Part shown: piece by piece, positions 12,163 to 23,471 of the stretch | Layout of the letters: every line of letters starts with the position of its first letter | Numbering within the stretch: position 1 is the first letter of the stretch | Assembly: GCA_022266195.1 (NCBI GenBank) | Contig: WHVY01000002.1 | Location: 7,207,001 to 7,271,000 of the forward strand | DNA length: 64,000 bases | Direction of reading: 5' to 3' | Source of the DNA: Tetranychus cinnabarinus | Lineage: Eukaryota > Arthropoda > Arachnida > Trombidiformes > Tetranychidae | Notes under the pieces: generated by a model | The model's input: the letters and a program-made list of their open reading frames with translations, nothing else | Databases searched by the model: none | Told to the model about the DNA's origin: nothing | Translations under genes and position numbers: made by a program

Positions 12163-13314
12163 GGTTAAGTGTCAATATAATTCAGTCTGACCAAAGCAAT
12201 AATTGTTAAATTTCTGTCTGATAAACCAACAATTGAGAAAACAAAACTAACAAATTCGCCTAACAATGGAACAAGAAACTTATAGCAATTTTATCATGAG
12301 CTTTACAAAACTGAAAATGATGGAAATATTGGAATTCAAAATTTAAAACTGGAAAGCTTGTTGAAATGTTCAAGTTGTTGATTTACTTCAACCATTTCTT
12401 TACTTTTGGAAATAAAAAGCCTGATCCAGCTCAATGAAATTGACGTGGAAATCTTTGGACGTTTTAGATCTGATATGCTGAAAACTAGTCGTCAAGTTGA
12501 TTGAACTTGTAATGTTGAGGCAAACCATGGTAATCACGATTCAGTTGTGGAGATTCAAGCTGAATTAACTCTCTCCCGAAAACCTTTTATATTTAAATTA
12601 TCGTTGTAAACAACTAGTGAAAAGCAACAAAATATTATCATAATCATAATTTTCAGCTTTAATCCACTAGAAACCAGCAAACCTTGATGATAACATATTC
12701 TTGATGGATTTAATATTAATATTTATCAACGTGGTTTACATTGAACGTCATCTTTCAGGATTGGATCAGACAAAGTATGGCAATTAGATTAACTTAATTG
12801 AAATGAAATGAGTTACAGTGGTTACAAATCTTGGTTGAATTGCAAATATTTATTATTGTAAATCATCTTTGTATTAATAGAATCATTTGAGTTGCTATTA
12901 ATAACAAGGGAAAGTGAAGTATTGATTCCAAGTATGATTAATATAATCAAAAATAATGAAGGCACAATTTTTAAATTACTTTATATAAATAAATCGACTC
13001 AATTTACGGCTGAATATACAAAAGTTACAATACTTTTTTCCCATAGAAGTCAACAATCCAAGGATGAATCGTTTAATGTTGAAAGCACATTAAAATTTGA
13101 TTGAAGTTTGAACTTGTTTCCCTCTTTTTTCCGTATTTGATTGCAAAACTCATCAAACGGTTACCAGTTTAAGTCAAATTGATTAATTGACGGTAAATGG
13201 CATAAAAGGTAGATGCAAGTAATACTGCTGACCAAATGTAAACAAGTCGGGAAACGGACAATCCTTTGAGGTTGAGCCAACTTCATTTCCTTCTCTTCTT
13301 CTTGATAAGCACTA
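12163..13314. other. Intergenic, nothing recognised
   Basis: AT-rich sequence downstream of the eclosion-hormone-like gene. The open frame near 12892-13104 lacks an ATG start and looks like chance. Confidence 0.4.
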
Positions 13315-13593
13315 CTAACCAACAGCTAGTTTATGTTTTAAACTGGATGACTTGAAGAATCGTAAAATTTTACAATCAGGGTCAATAATTTTAGGACGCT
13401 TTTTGTTCTTGAGGCACTTTCGAGCACACTTTTCTCCATTGTACAAACCATTTTCCCAGAAGCGAACACATAAAGCACAATTATGAAGACAAAGGTACAC
13501 CTTTTCCTGGTTACGATTGCGATATTTAGCTGCTGCTATTGAAGTTAAATCAATGAATCCGATAACCAACAGTATTAGAGTTAGACGCCGCAT
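13315..13593 (-). CDS. Eclosion-hormone-like neuropeptide precursor
   Basis: With the ATG at 13593 the product is 92 aa, with a signal peptide MRRLTLILLVIGFIDLTSIAAA. The mature part has six cysteines at 35, 39, 42, 56, 60 and 74, that is C-x3-C-x2-C-x13-C-x3-C-x13-C. Eclosion hormones have the same pattern with slightly shorter last loops (CxENCxQC...CAESC...C); here the motifs read CLHNCALC and CARKC. These six cysteines form three disulfides in the family. Eclosion hormone is released to trigger ecdysis behaviour through a receptor guanylate cyclase; this role is from insects. The frame is open to another ATG at 13713, but that would bury the signal peptide inside the protein, so I prefer 13593. 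The C-terminus is basic. A single coding exon is assumed. Confidence 0.72.
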   Translation of the reverse strand: MRRLTLILLVIGFIDLTSIAAAKYRNRNQEKVYLCLHNCALCVRFWENGLYNGEKCARKCLKNKKRPKIIDPDCKILRFFKSSSLKHKLAVG

Positions 13594-16196
13594 AATTGGC
13601 TTGGTAGACAAATTTAAAACAGAGTCAGAATTGAAACAAATCGGATGAACAAGATTTTTCTCTTCAATCAATGATACACCAGATGAATTAATCGAAGCAG
13701 AGGAGCCATTCATGAAACCAGTTTACCAGTTTATTAATTTGCCATGAAAAAAGATCCGTCTTTTTATGTTTATTTTTTAAATCACAGTGTAAGTGAGTTG
13801 GTTGGATGGTTGGCTGATCTGGCGATTCGAAAGGGTTAAATGAGCCAAACATTGATCAAAAACAACTGCGTTCCAGAATATCATGTTTACTGTTCATTCT
13901 TTTCACATTGTTTCTTGTTTTTCCCCGCAATGATAGAACCATCACCAAATAACCTTAAAATGATTAGACAATTGATTGCTTGTTTATTAATCTAAGAAGA
14001 AAAAACAAAAAAGGGTTAAGACTAAATAGTGGAAACCTTGAGATCACAGTTTACCTGAAGTTAATCGATCAAAATAAAACCGTTAAATATATAAATAAAT
14101 GCAATCAATGAACCAATAACCTTGTCCAAGAAAATTGCTATTCCCAAGATAGCTCAAAGCTTATTAGTGTCCATCAAAATCAATCCTTTATTTTCATCTA
14201 TTGCAAATTTTTGACTGTTTTTTGCCGGAATCATCTAACGACAACATGAAGAGGCCTGAAGTGACTCGTAATTTGCATCAGCTGTTCTTTAATTACAATT
14301 GTTAAATTGTCTTCGAATTGTGTCTTTAGGCGGGATTGCCTGTCTAATTAACTCTTTATCAGTCAGTAGATGAATAAGGCATTCACATTGATGTAGCTTT
14401 CCTTTAGCCTTCAACTGGTAATTTAAATATTTCCTTCAGTATTTCATCCTTTTGTGAATCCTCATTCAATCTGGTCAATCTTCAATGTATTATAATAGTA
14501 TCCTTGAGGTTAGTCTTTAAATAATTGAAAGGAAACACCAGTTATTTTGTACTTCCGCGCCTTTTGATTCAAGGTTTAGGTTAAAGCCATGAGCATATTT
14601 TCATCATCATGCAAATCAATGATCTCAATTCCTGGGCAATCGTGAATTATCTTTATCACTGACACTTGTAATAATTCATTTTAAATTATGAATTTCACGA
14701 GAATCACGAGAATCAGGAAAAAACCAAAATGTCCAACCACTAATGAGCAAGAAAGAAACAGCAGCCACCATCCATAAATTAAAAACTTGAACTGACTTGA
14801 GTTTTACTTTTCTTGATTCCTTTTAATGCCATGTTTTCAGGATTTGATCCACTTGACTGTCAAAAGATAAAATGATACATTTAAATCAAATTAAACGCTA
14901 ACAAGTGTGATTTGGTTGGATGAAAATGATAGTAAAGTAAGTCTAAATAAATTACTGGCAAATTGTCTTACCTTTTTATAACAAAAATTTGATGACTTAC
15001 CAATTTACTACGAGAGTCTGTTATCCAAAACAGAGCTTTAGGGCTTCTCTGGCCGATTTGATCGCTAATTTGAGCTGATTCTTAATCACCAATGGCTCTG
15101 AATTTACGGTGAATTTATGTATCAATTTGATTTCATCTGAACAATTTATTTACATTGCCTTGAGATACTTTCCATAGATTCAAGGTTCCTTTATTTTCAA
15201 TCTTCTGCACCTGCAATCCAGACAACTTGTTTTTTTTAACAAGGTAACTTTGTAAACAAACTCGATTCATTTTGATTTTTAATTTTCCATGAGGCTGTTG
15301 AATCATAGAAAAAGTTAATCGATAAGTTTGAGGCTAATGAACTTGTCAAAACATGTGACTTTTAGAAACATGATCAAATTGAATGCAAACATATAAATTC
15401 AAAAAGAATCAACAGCTAACCGAAAATTGATAGCTAACTAATTTACCTTTTACCGAAAACCAACTGATGAACACTTAACTCGCAAGTTTAGCATTATACA
15501 ATATTTAATAGATAAACGACAATAGAGTTCCAATTCGAGATTTAACCATCCAGAAACCCTGAGCTATAGAAAATTCAACAGAAACTTTATTAGTATTTTT
15601 TTAGATTTAGTTTTTCTTCTAGATTGTAATCGTTTTATGACTGTAATTGCTTAGTTGATTTATTAATGAAGCATATTGGAATCTTATTCTCGATACCGCT
15701 CAGCTTTACTTACCTTGATCAATTTTACACGCGGAAATAATAGCATTTAAATATCGTTTAAAACAAAACATTAGTAGATAATAAATAAAGTCAATACAAG
15801 GAGATTTCGCGTGATAATTGTGGATTTTGCTCTGCAATAACTAGAGTCTTTTAAATGTGAATATAATGCATTGAGCTTAGTAAAACGAATTTCCGATCAG
15901 CCATGATAGGGGCTTAGCTCGTTCATGTAAATTAGAAATTGAAGAATCAAAACGAAAACAAAAACAAAATCGAAATCTTAAGCGAGTTGTCTGACATCTA
16001 TTGGCGTTATTATAAACAATTTTCAACCATTCATTTTTTCAGTCAACAAAACTGTCTCTTTCGATTGAATCAGTCTACTTTTAAACTTAAAAAGTGTTAA
16101 AAAGTGTAATATTACTGGTGCGCTGTGGTGCCATAGGTTTGCAAGTAAATTTTAATACTATGTAATGCCTCTTTATACTTAAACCAGTACATTTCA
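13594..16196. other. Intergenic region upstream of the eclosion-hormone-like gene
   Basis: AT-rich, no supported gene. It contains the presumed promoter of the minus-strand neuropeptide gene. A near-match CTCF-like motif with one mismatch (TGACATCTATTGG) lies at 15992-16004. Confidence 0.4.
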
Positions 16197-16418
16197 TCAA
16201 AATTTCAAAATGTTGTCCTCTAGAACCAACAGTATAGCGATTCGTTTCATGAAATTTTCGATGCATTTTTGAGCTGTTTCTGGATTGAAAGCTGCGATTG
16301 AGCTCTTGACTGCTTCTGATAGATTTTCAAGGGCGTTTCTCTGGCCTTCTCTGTAGGTTTTCGGTTTGGTGCGAACCCAAACATTGTTTGATCCGGGCAG
16401 ACAGGTCAGTCCAATTGA
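16197..16418 (-). pseudogene. Tc1/mariner transposase C-terminal remnant
   Basis: Read on the minus strand, an uninterrupted frame of about 70 codons ends at TGA 16199-16197. It begins with a degraded LPGSNNVWVR that resembles the SPDLNPIENVW signature near the third catalytic residue of Tc1-like transposases. It ends in ENFMKRIAILL...DNILKF, which aligns with the usual SMPRRLxAVIxAxGGxTKY tail. Upstream on the same strand the frame is broken, so only the end of the protein survives. No intact terminal inverted repeats found. Decayed element. Confidence 0.55.
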
Positions 16419-16659
16419 TTCAGTGATATGGAGCTACATCTTGCATCTGCCCCTTGTTTTCTCTGTAAGCTTTCAAATGCTTGTCTTGTTCAGAAGTTCC
16501 GTACAGAAATCGAAATCAAGACACGGCGTAGTTATAGCACTTCGTAACTGTAACCGACTTTTGATTAACGCAGTTCGCTTTTCTAATCAAGCATAGCAAA
16601 AGAAACAAACTTTGTAACAAAATCTTACGAAATCATATCACTTGCACTATTCAGTGGCC

Positions 16660-17129
16660 GAGTGTTTTGATCACACAAAAGTGAAAAGGATGAAACTGGA
16701 TCCTGTTTCATTATCTGATGAATAATAAACAAGTCAAGGCAATAACCAAATTGAATGCGCTATAATATATACATATACTTTATATTGATTTAGCTATAAG
16801 TAGATGTTATATCACTGTGTCGAAAGATCTGTGATAATTAAATGAGGCAAAAGCAAAGTGTCTTGATCACACATAGTTAAAATAAAGTGGTATCTTGTTT
16901 ATGTTTATCACTCGTCTCTATAGGACATTCCACTATAAGTTGTATAATGAAAAGTTTGAGGATCATACTGGATCTTTCTTCATATGAATCATATTCATCT
17001 AATGAATAGAAACAGCTCAAGGCAATAACCAAATTGAATGCGCTATAATATATACATATACTTTATATTGATTTAGCTATAAGTAGATGTTATATCACTG
17101 TATCGAAAGATCTGTGATTATTAAATGAG
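16660..17129 (+). repeat. Pair of about 114-bp direct repeats, 97% identical
   Basis: Near-identical copies lie at 16733-16846 and 17017-17129, about 284 bp apart. Both start CAAGGCAATAACCAAATTG and run to AAATGAG. Their left flanks are also related but more diverged (both contain ACTGGATC followed by an AATGAATA-like segment), so the unit of duplication was longer, about 200 bp or more, with later divergence. They lie next to the transposase remnant, so a transposon-derived minisatellite is likely. Confidence 0.75.
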
Positions 17130-17140
17130 TCAAGAAAATT

Positions 17141-17510
17141 AAGCATTTTCTATAAATCAGCAATGAAAGAAGCAACTATGACACATTTATTATACAATGT
17201 ATAGATCTTTCAAAAATTTAACTGAGCTATCTGGTCATACCAAAAACTTCACCTTTAGCAGTTCAGAAATTTTGTACAAAAATTTTCATCTAATGAAAAT
17301 TGCGCATTTTCTATAAATCAGCAATGGAAGAAGCACCTATGACACATTTATTATACAATGTATAGATCTTTCAACAATTGAACTAAGCTGTCTGGTCATA
17401 CGAATACATTCAGCATTAGCAGTTCAGAAATTTTGTACAAAAATATTCATTTAATGCAAATTAAGCATTTTCTGTAAATCAGCAATGAAAGAGGCAACTA
17501 TGAAACAGTT
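17141..17510 (+). repeat. Tandem repeat, about 161-bp period, 2.3 copies
   Basis: Units start at about 17141, 17302 and 17463, each with GCATTTTCT(A/G)TAAATCAGC. The first two full units also share the ATACAATGTATAGATCTTTC and GCAGTTCAGAAATTTTGTAC segments. The third unit is cut after about 45 bases. Identity looks near 90%. The array follows directly after the second 114-bp repeat. Confidence 0.8.
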
Positions 17511-17520
17511 ATGCAAAAAC

Positions 17521-20500
17521 TTTTTTTTGTTGTAGTTTTTTTGTAGATGTACGTTCTATTCTAGCACAATCAAACCTCAGAAAATGTGATTCTCTTGAAT
17601 CGCTGTGTTACCAAGCAACATAGACGCAGCACTGCTCATTTGAATCTATGGATAAACTAATATAAATACATTGAAAATTACATATTCAGTGATCGATTGT
17701 GAGGAAAAAGAGTTCCAAAGACCAAGAATTTATAATTAGTTTAATAAAAACTTAAATCGAATCATTTCATGAACATTTCTCGAAGGATAAATCTATTTTC
17801 AGAGTAGACTCTTTGTAAATAGCACCTTAAGCTATGCACACGAAGTGTTATTTTAGAAATTCTACTGTAATTGGTGCTTCATATGCACACATGCAACGCA
17901 TCACATATTCATCAAAAGGTGTTATCGCTATTGAGGAGTTATCCACGGTTAACTTTATACTAATGATTTTGTAATTTAAATAAATATCCATCTTCGTGGT
18001 TACCCTGAACCCAAGGTGAAAAATGGTCATTGGTAGTACCTTGAGGCAAGATGACAGTTTCAGGAAAATAAATTATCAAAAGCTTACTTTATATGAATCT
18101 TAAACTATTTTCTGACAATTTCGTGCGATTCAAATAATGATAAAACTTAAATGTTGGGTGAATCAGATCAATTTTTTACAAAAGTTTCATAGGTTTTTTC
18201 AGCAGTGATTTGTAGAGATTTTCATTCCCATTCGATTCATAGTTTTTTATGAAAAAATTTCTAAAATACCAAAGGCGAATGCATTCTCGTGATCAGATAA
18301 TCTGATCATCTGAATAAAGCCTAAACGTACTGGTTGTATTTATTTTCTAATAGATGTCAGCATAAGCATCATCTTTTGATTTATAAATCAGTTTTTTACT
18401 TGGGTTTTGGTATCAATTGTATTTTATAGCTGTTTTATAATGCAATTATGATTGCACACTCTTATTGCTGGGGACATAATAAGGAATTCTGCCATTAAAG
18501 ATTGTGAAATAATACATAACTTTGTTCATTTTTGCTATATGTTCTGCTAATTCAACTTCTGGCTAAATTTAATAATAAGACAAAAATGACCCTAAAATAG
18601 TAATCCGATTGATGAGACCAATACAAAAACACGTCATTGTAGGCTATTTGTTGGAAGAACTTCGAAAAAACTTAATCTGAATATTTTTCAGTCAGAAGAG
18701 ACCATTTCGACAAACTACTGTCGTTCATCACGATTGTTATTTTTCGTAAAAATTATCATTTATATTGAAAAATTTTGAACTCTTGCATAAAAGAACCTTG
18801 AAGTTTCCTCTAGAGATCGAATGAACGAAGAATATTGAATGACTTTGAGTCAAGGTGCTTTGATACTTCAACTTGGAAGGTTCTCAGGTTCAAGTTTCAT
18901 TTCTGTAGCATTAGTGGTTCTCAAGTTATGATCCCGAATGAACAGAAAATTAAAAGACGAATGTATTAATGTACGAATATAACTTTTCCCTAAATATGGC
19001 GTTTCCCCATCATTGGTGCATGTGGTTACAACTGTGAACTATTCCTTAGATATCGATATTGTTAAAAGCTAAATGTATAAAATTTCATTTTTTGAAGTTG
19101 AACCTTTTGAAAGTCCACCAAATTTATGTTTTCTCACATGTTGACCAGTTTAACGGGACAACACGGAAACTATTTGGACATTAGGTTATTGGTTTGTAAT
19201 GAGTGCAATCGGTCCTTTCCTTTCACCCCATTTTATATCTTTGCTGTGATTCGTGATTGGCGATCAATAACAAAACATTTATGATGTATAAATTACTTGA
19301 AACACGCAATGATCCATCAGAAAACATTATGATTACAATGTAAGAGGATAATTTATCTTAAAGGAAATATAATTTTCAGTTCATCTTGAATCGATTAGCC
19401 AGTTAACAGGACAATACAGGATCATCAGCAAGTTGACAATCATGTTTTCCCATTGGAAAGACTAACAAGATAATTTGAAAAGTTTCCCATTGCAGCTTGC
19501 TTTCATCGTGTTTACATTTGTCTGATTACACCAACAATTCACATCCAAACCAATTACCTCACACACGGAGTATTTGATCAACAAGAATAATTAATAAATC
19601 AAGGTTAACATTATTGTCGTCAATAGTACAATGTGCACAATCAATTGATTGATTGTTTGGGTTAGTCAAAGGAGTAGACTCTATGTTGCATCAAATAATG
19701 GATTCAATCAAAACCTTAACATTTGCCATCCAACACAGAATCAGTTCAATCCAAATGCGTAACAATCCTAACATTCAACAATAAATCAACCTGTTTTTTG
19801 TGATATCAAGATAATTAGCATCTGTTTATAAACACACTGAGGTGATCAAAGGGAAAATCAATGATTATGTGAATTACCTACAACCAAACTGTTGAGATAA
19901 TTCACATGAAAGACTATTTACTTGGCTAATCTGGAAAAGGGATCAAAATTAAATCAATAATCTTATTATGTATTGATTTTTGGGAATTAAAATTAGCAAC
20001 CATTTTGATATATTGAGTAAAAAATGTGGCTGAATCGATAGAAACCTTATTTTTCTTATTACTGTCATCATCATCCTTATTAAAGCTATTACCATTATTT
20101 AGATGCTGATTGAAGATGAGTTTGGGTAAGAGTTTGTTTTAATCAATTGAATGTTAAATGAAATAATAATACCATTTAGAGTTAACCTGGAGAAAGTTAA
20201 AAGCCAATCCTTAATTTCTGATCAACATGAAACAGGCCAACCTCGCCATTATAATTATTCAAACATTCATTCAATCTTCATCTCACTTTCATCATTATCA
20301 TTCTTCATCTTCCCTTTCATTTGTAATCTTAATCTTTGTCTTCATCTTCATCATCTTTGCTGCTTAACCTGAAAATAAAACCTCTTTTCCGTTTAAACTA
20401 AACTTCATCCAGAAAAAAACCAGAAAATAAACCAAATTACAATTAAAATTGTTGTTTTGCTTTTAGAGCACATTTTTTGGATTGATTTAAATTCTGGTCA

Positions 20501-23471
20501 ATATTTGTTTATCATTCTTCATATTTATACATTCATTTATACACTTACAATCAAATTAAATTTAAAAGTGAAATCAAAGGAATCAGTTGAATATTTAATT
20601 TTAAATGATTTGTACATTTGTTTATTCAAATGTGATCTTACGGCAAGTGTAATAAGTTTTAGCACATTTATACCAATTGCCTTAGGGTTACCAGTCAATA
20701 CCAACTAAAAATGGAAGTAAAATTAGATGATTAATTATGTTTCAATCCACTTTGTTTACAATAATAGAATAATGTAATTGATTTAAATCAACAAATCAAG
20801 GAAAAAAGCCAATTCACTGAGCATTAAACAGGTAAAGCAATAATTTCTCAACAGGTTTACTGTTGATGAATACACAAATAGAGATGAATTGGTTAATTGA
20901 TTTAGAAGATGGTGAGAGAGAAAGATTAAACTTGATTACAATTACTCGATGATAGTGATGATAGATGAAGAATTGACACCATTTTTTCCACCACCAAGTA
21001 CAGAGATGTTAGAGAGGAAATTGTATGCAAATAACATTATCGGAGAAAATGATTGAATCACAGATTGAATAATTCTTTGATAAAAACATTATCAATGGTT
21101 CATTGAAGGCGACTTGTTAAATGACTGGTTGACAGTGATAGACGCTGTTGTTAGGTATTCCTTGGTTGAGAAGCCAAATGTAGTTAGCAAATTAAAAGAT
21201 GAAATCATTAGCTACAACATCCCTGCTGATTTTTTTCAACTTTAGGTTCAAGATACAACAGGCTGTAGGTTAGAAGAGACAAGTCAAGGCACAATCATGG
21301 CTGACATTACATTTGGTGCACAAAATGCGTGTTATTTCCTAAATTCAATCCAATTAACCAGTAAACTTAACGATCAACAGTATGTTGATTATAATGGTTG
21401 CGTTAGTTCCGTCTCTATTGAAATCATTTACATGGATCATTATTTGTCCCTTGGATGTATCAACTTTAGCCGTCTTTAATCCAGTTGGTGGTTCACCATA
21501 ACACACAGCCTTTATATCTGCACAACATGATTCCCGATTAAATGAATTAGATTGATAGCATTTAATCAGCTTTCCGTACCATGAGATTGGATATTATGGT
21601 AATGAACAGCAGATTATAAGGTTGAAAGACATATCTATTAGCAAGAAAAAAACGGAAATAATGTTAGAAAGATTAATAAATTTGATTGTAATAAATCAAT
21701 CAATGTGGTCGTGAGAAGACATCAGAAAATGTGGATCAGTTGGATATTATTTACCCGCCAATTGACTGAGTGAAACCTGGAAATTTTACCCAAATTTTAA
21801 AGTTTAATCTCTAATCACGTTTATTGAATAATAAAAAGTCCAATTGATTCTTGTCCCAATCATTAGTGACCTTATAATTCCCATTTCAACCCATTAAACT
21901 CACCAATCAGTCAGTTACATGTTTGTCTCTTATTGACAGGTTGATGGATTGACTTTTGTTTTCATCTGTAGTTGTCAATATTACAATCGTCAACAGAATG
22001 GGACGTCACATGTTAAACAAAACATTACGATATCCAAATCAACAGATTATTCTCACAGCCTGGTTTAGATTGAAATTTGCCAATTAATTTCATTTATTGA
22101 TTTGGAAATTTCTTTCTCCATTTAAAATTTTTGCTATCTTTTCCTAGGCCTGGAATCAACCTCTGGTGCAACAATCTAGACAAATTAAAAGAGAATAGGT
22201 TAATAGCTATAACAATCACAATGTATCATCCTAACAGTTAAGATATTACCCATTAATCAACTTAAACATTAGAAATCAAGAGTAAGGAAGTTTGTTTGCT
22301 GGGTAAATCAATTGGCTGTAATTGCAAAATAAACATTCATCGGTAAACGCAAAAACCAAAGATATAAATGAAAATAAATACGAAAGCAACGAAAAAACAT
22401 TACTCAAGAAGAGTATTGACTCTATCTTTACCTTTAATTATTTAGCAGAGACTAGATTAACTCGCAATCCGATCATTTTGGTCCTTCTCCCCTTTGAAGG
22501 TTTTAATATGTAACACCATTTTGCCATGCCTTATCTTGGTAGAGTTGAAATTGACATGGAATCCAGTACAGTTCATTAACTTGTCCTGTGAAAGGGGAGA
22601 ACAGCAAAAGTAGAAAGGAGTGAATAAAATGCCAGAGATTTTATCGACTCAAACCATAATTATTGTTAAGATGAGATTGTTATTATCCATAAACTAAACT
22701 GTTTTCCCGCCTACTCTCGAAGAGACCAGTTGATAGTTTTCATTTGGGTGTTTCACTTGGATGATTATAAATGTACAATGGTGATAACCTATTATGACAA
22801 AATAAAGAATATTAGTAAATTAATAATAATAATGATACTGTTAATCATAACAATAACAAATGTGCTTGACAGTTTACCACATAACGGCATCGAATCGATG
22901 CCATCGATTTTCAGAACTTTACGCCAATAGATGGCGAGATTGATCAGCTTGTAAGGGATTGTTGGGTAACAAAATTTGGGTTGATTCGGGTTATAAATTA
23001 ATTAAAATCTTGACTATGGATACGATTAAGAATGATTTGGTTTTACAATTGGATTCTGTGATCAATTATTATCTTGGGATGATTAGATTGTCAGTTAATT
23101 AGCAATTTTTGGCCAAAAAATATTGATTATTCTCTCAGTGAAGGTGTGGCTTAGGTTGTTTTGCTCTTCTTAAATGGTCCCTTAAAGAGTGTGAGAGCGA
23201 AGATTGTTGTTACCACTTTTATTTAACTGTTAGTCGCATGTTGTTGTTTGCTGTAAGAAGGTAAATTAGTGGTACTTTTTGTTAATTTTTATGTAGTAAT
23301 CGAAACAAGTCAACAGAAAACATATTTTTCTTGATGTATGAACGGACTGCCACACTACTGGTTCCTGGTTCCTGGTTAAATCTCTTGTATCTTTTAACTG
23401 TGTTTTTGTGACCTGCGATTGACTGTTTTTCCCATTGATTTGTTTATAATTTTGTTTTTACCTTCGCCATT
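17521..23471. other. Non-coding block upstream of the GAS2-like gene
   Basis: About 6 kb of AT-rich sequence without a supported gene. 17.5-19.2 kb may be old transposon sequence since it adjoins the repeats. A near-perfect CTCF-type motif (CCAATAGATGGCGA) lies at 22924-22937, about 540 bp before the next start codon. A 60-codon ATG frame at 21297-21479 has a balanced residue mix but no other support. Confidence 0.4.

Noticed and set aside
16197..17510. Complete Tc1/mariner element
   Set aside because: Only the transposase tail is readable; no matching terminal inverted repeats with flanking TA could be paired.
17848..18030. Minus-strand 60-codon frame near the repeat arrays, considered as a transposase piece
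   Set aside because: No transposase motif visible and no ATG-supported continuation.
21297..21479. 60-codon ATG frame with balanced composition
   Set aside because: No signal, domain, splice partner or neighbouring context; this length is expected by chance.
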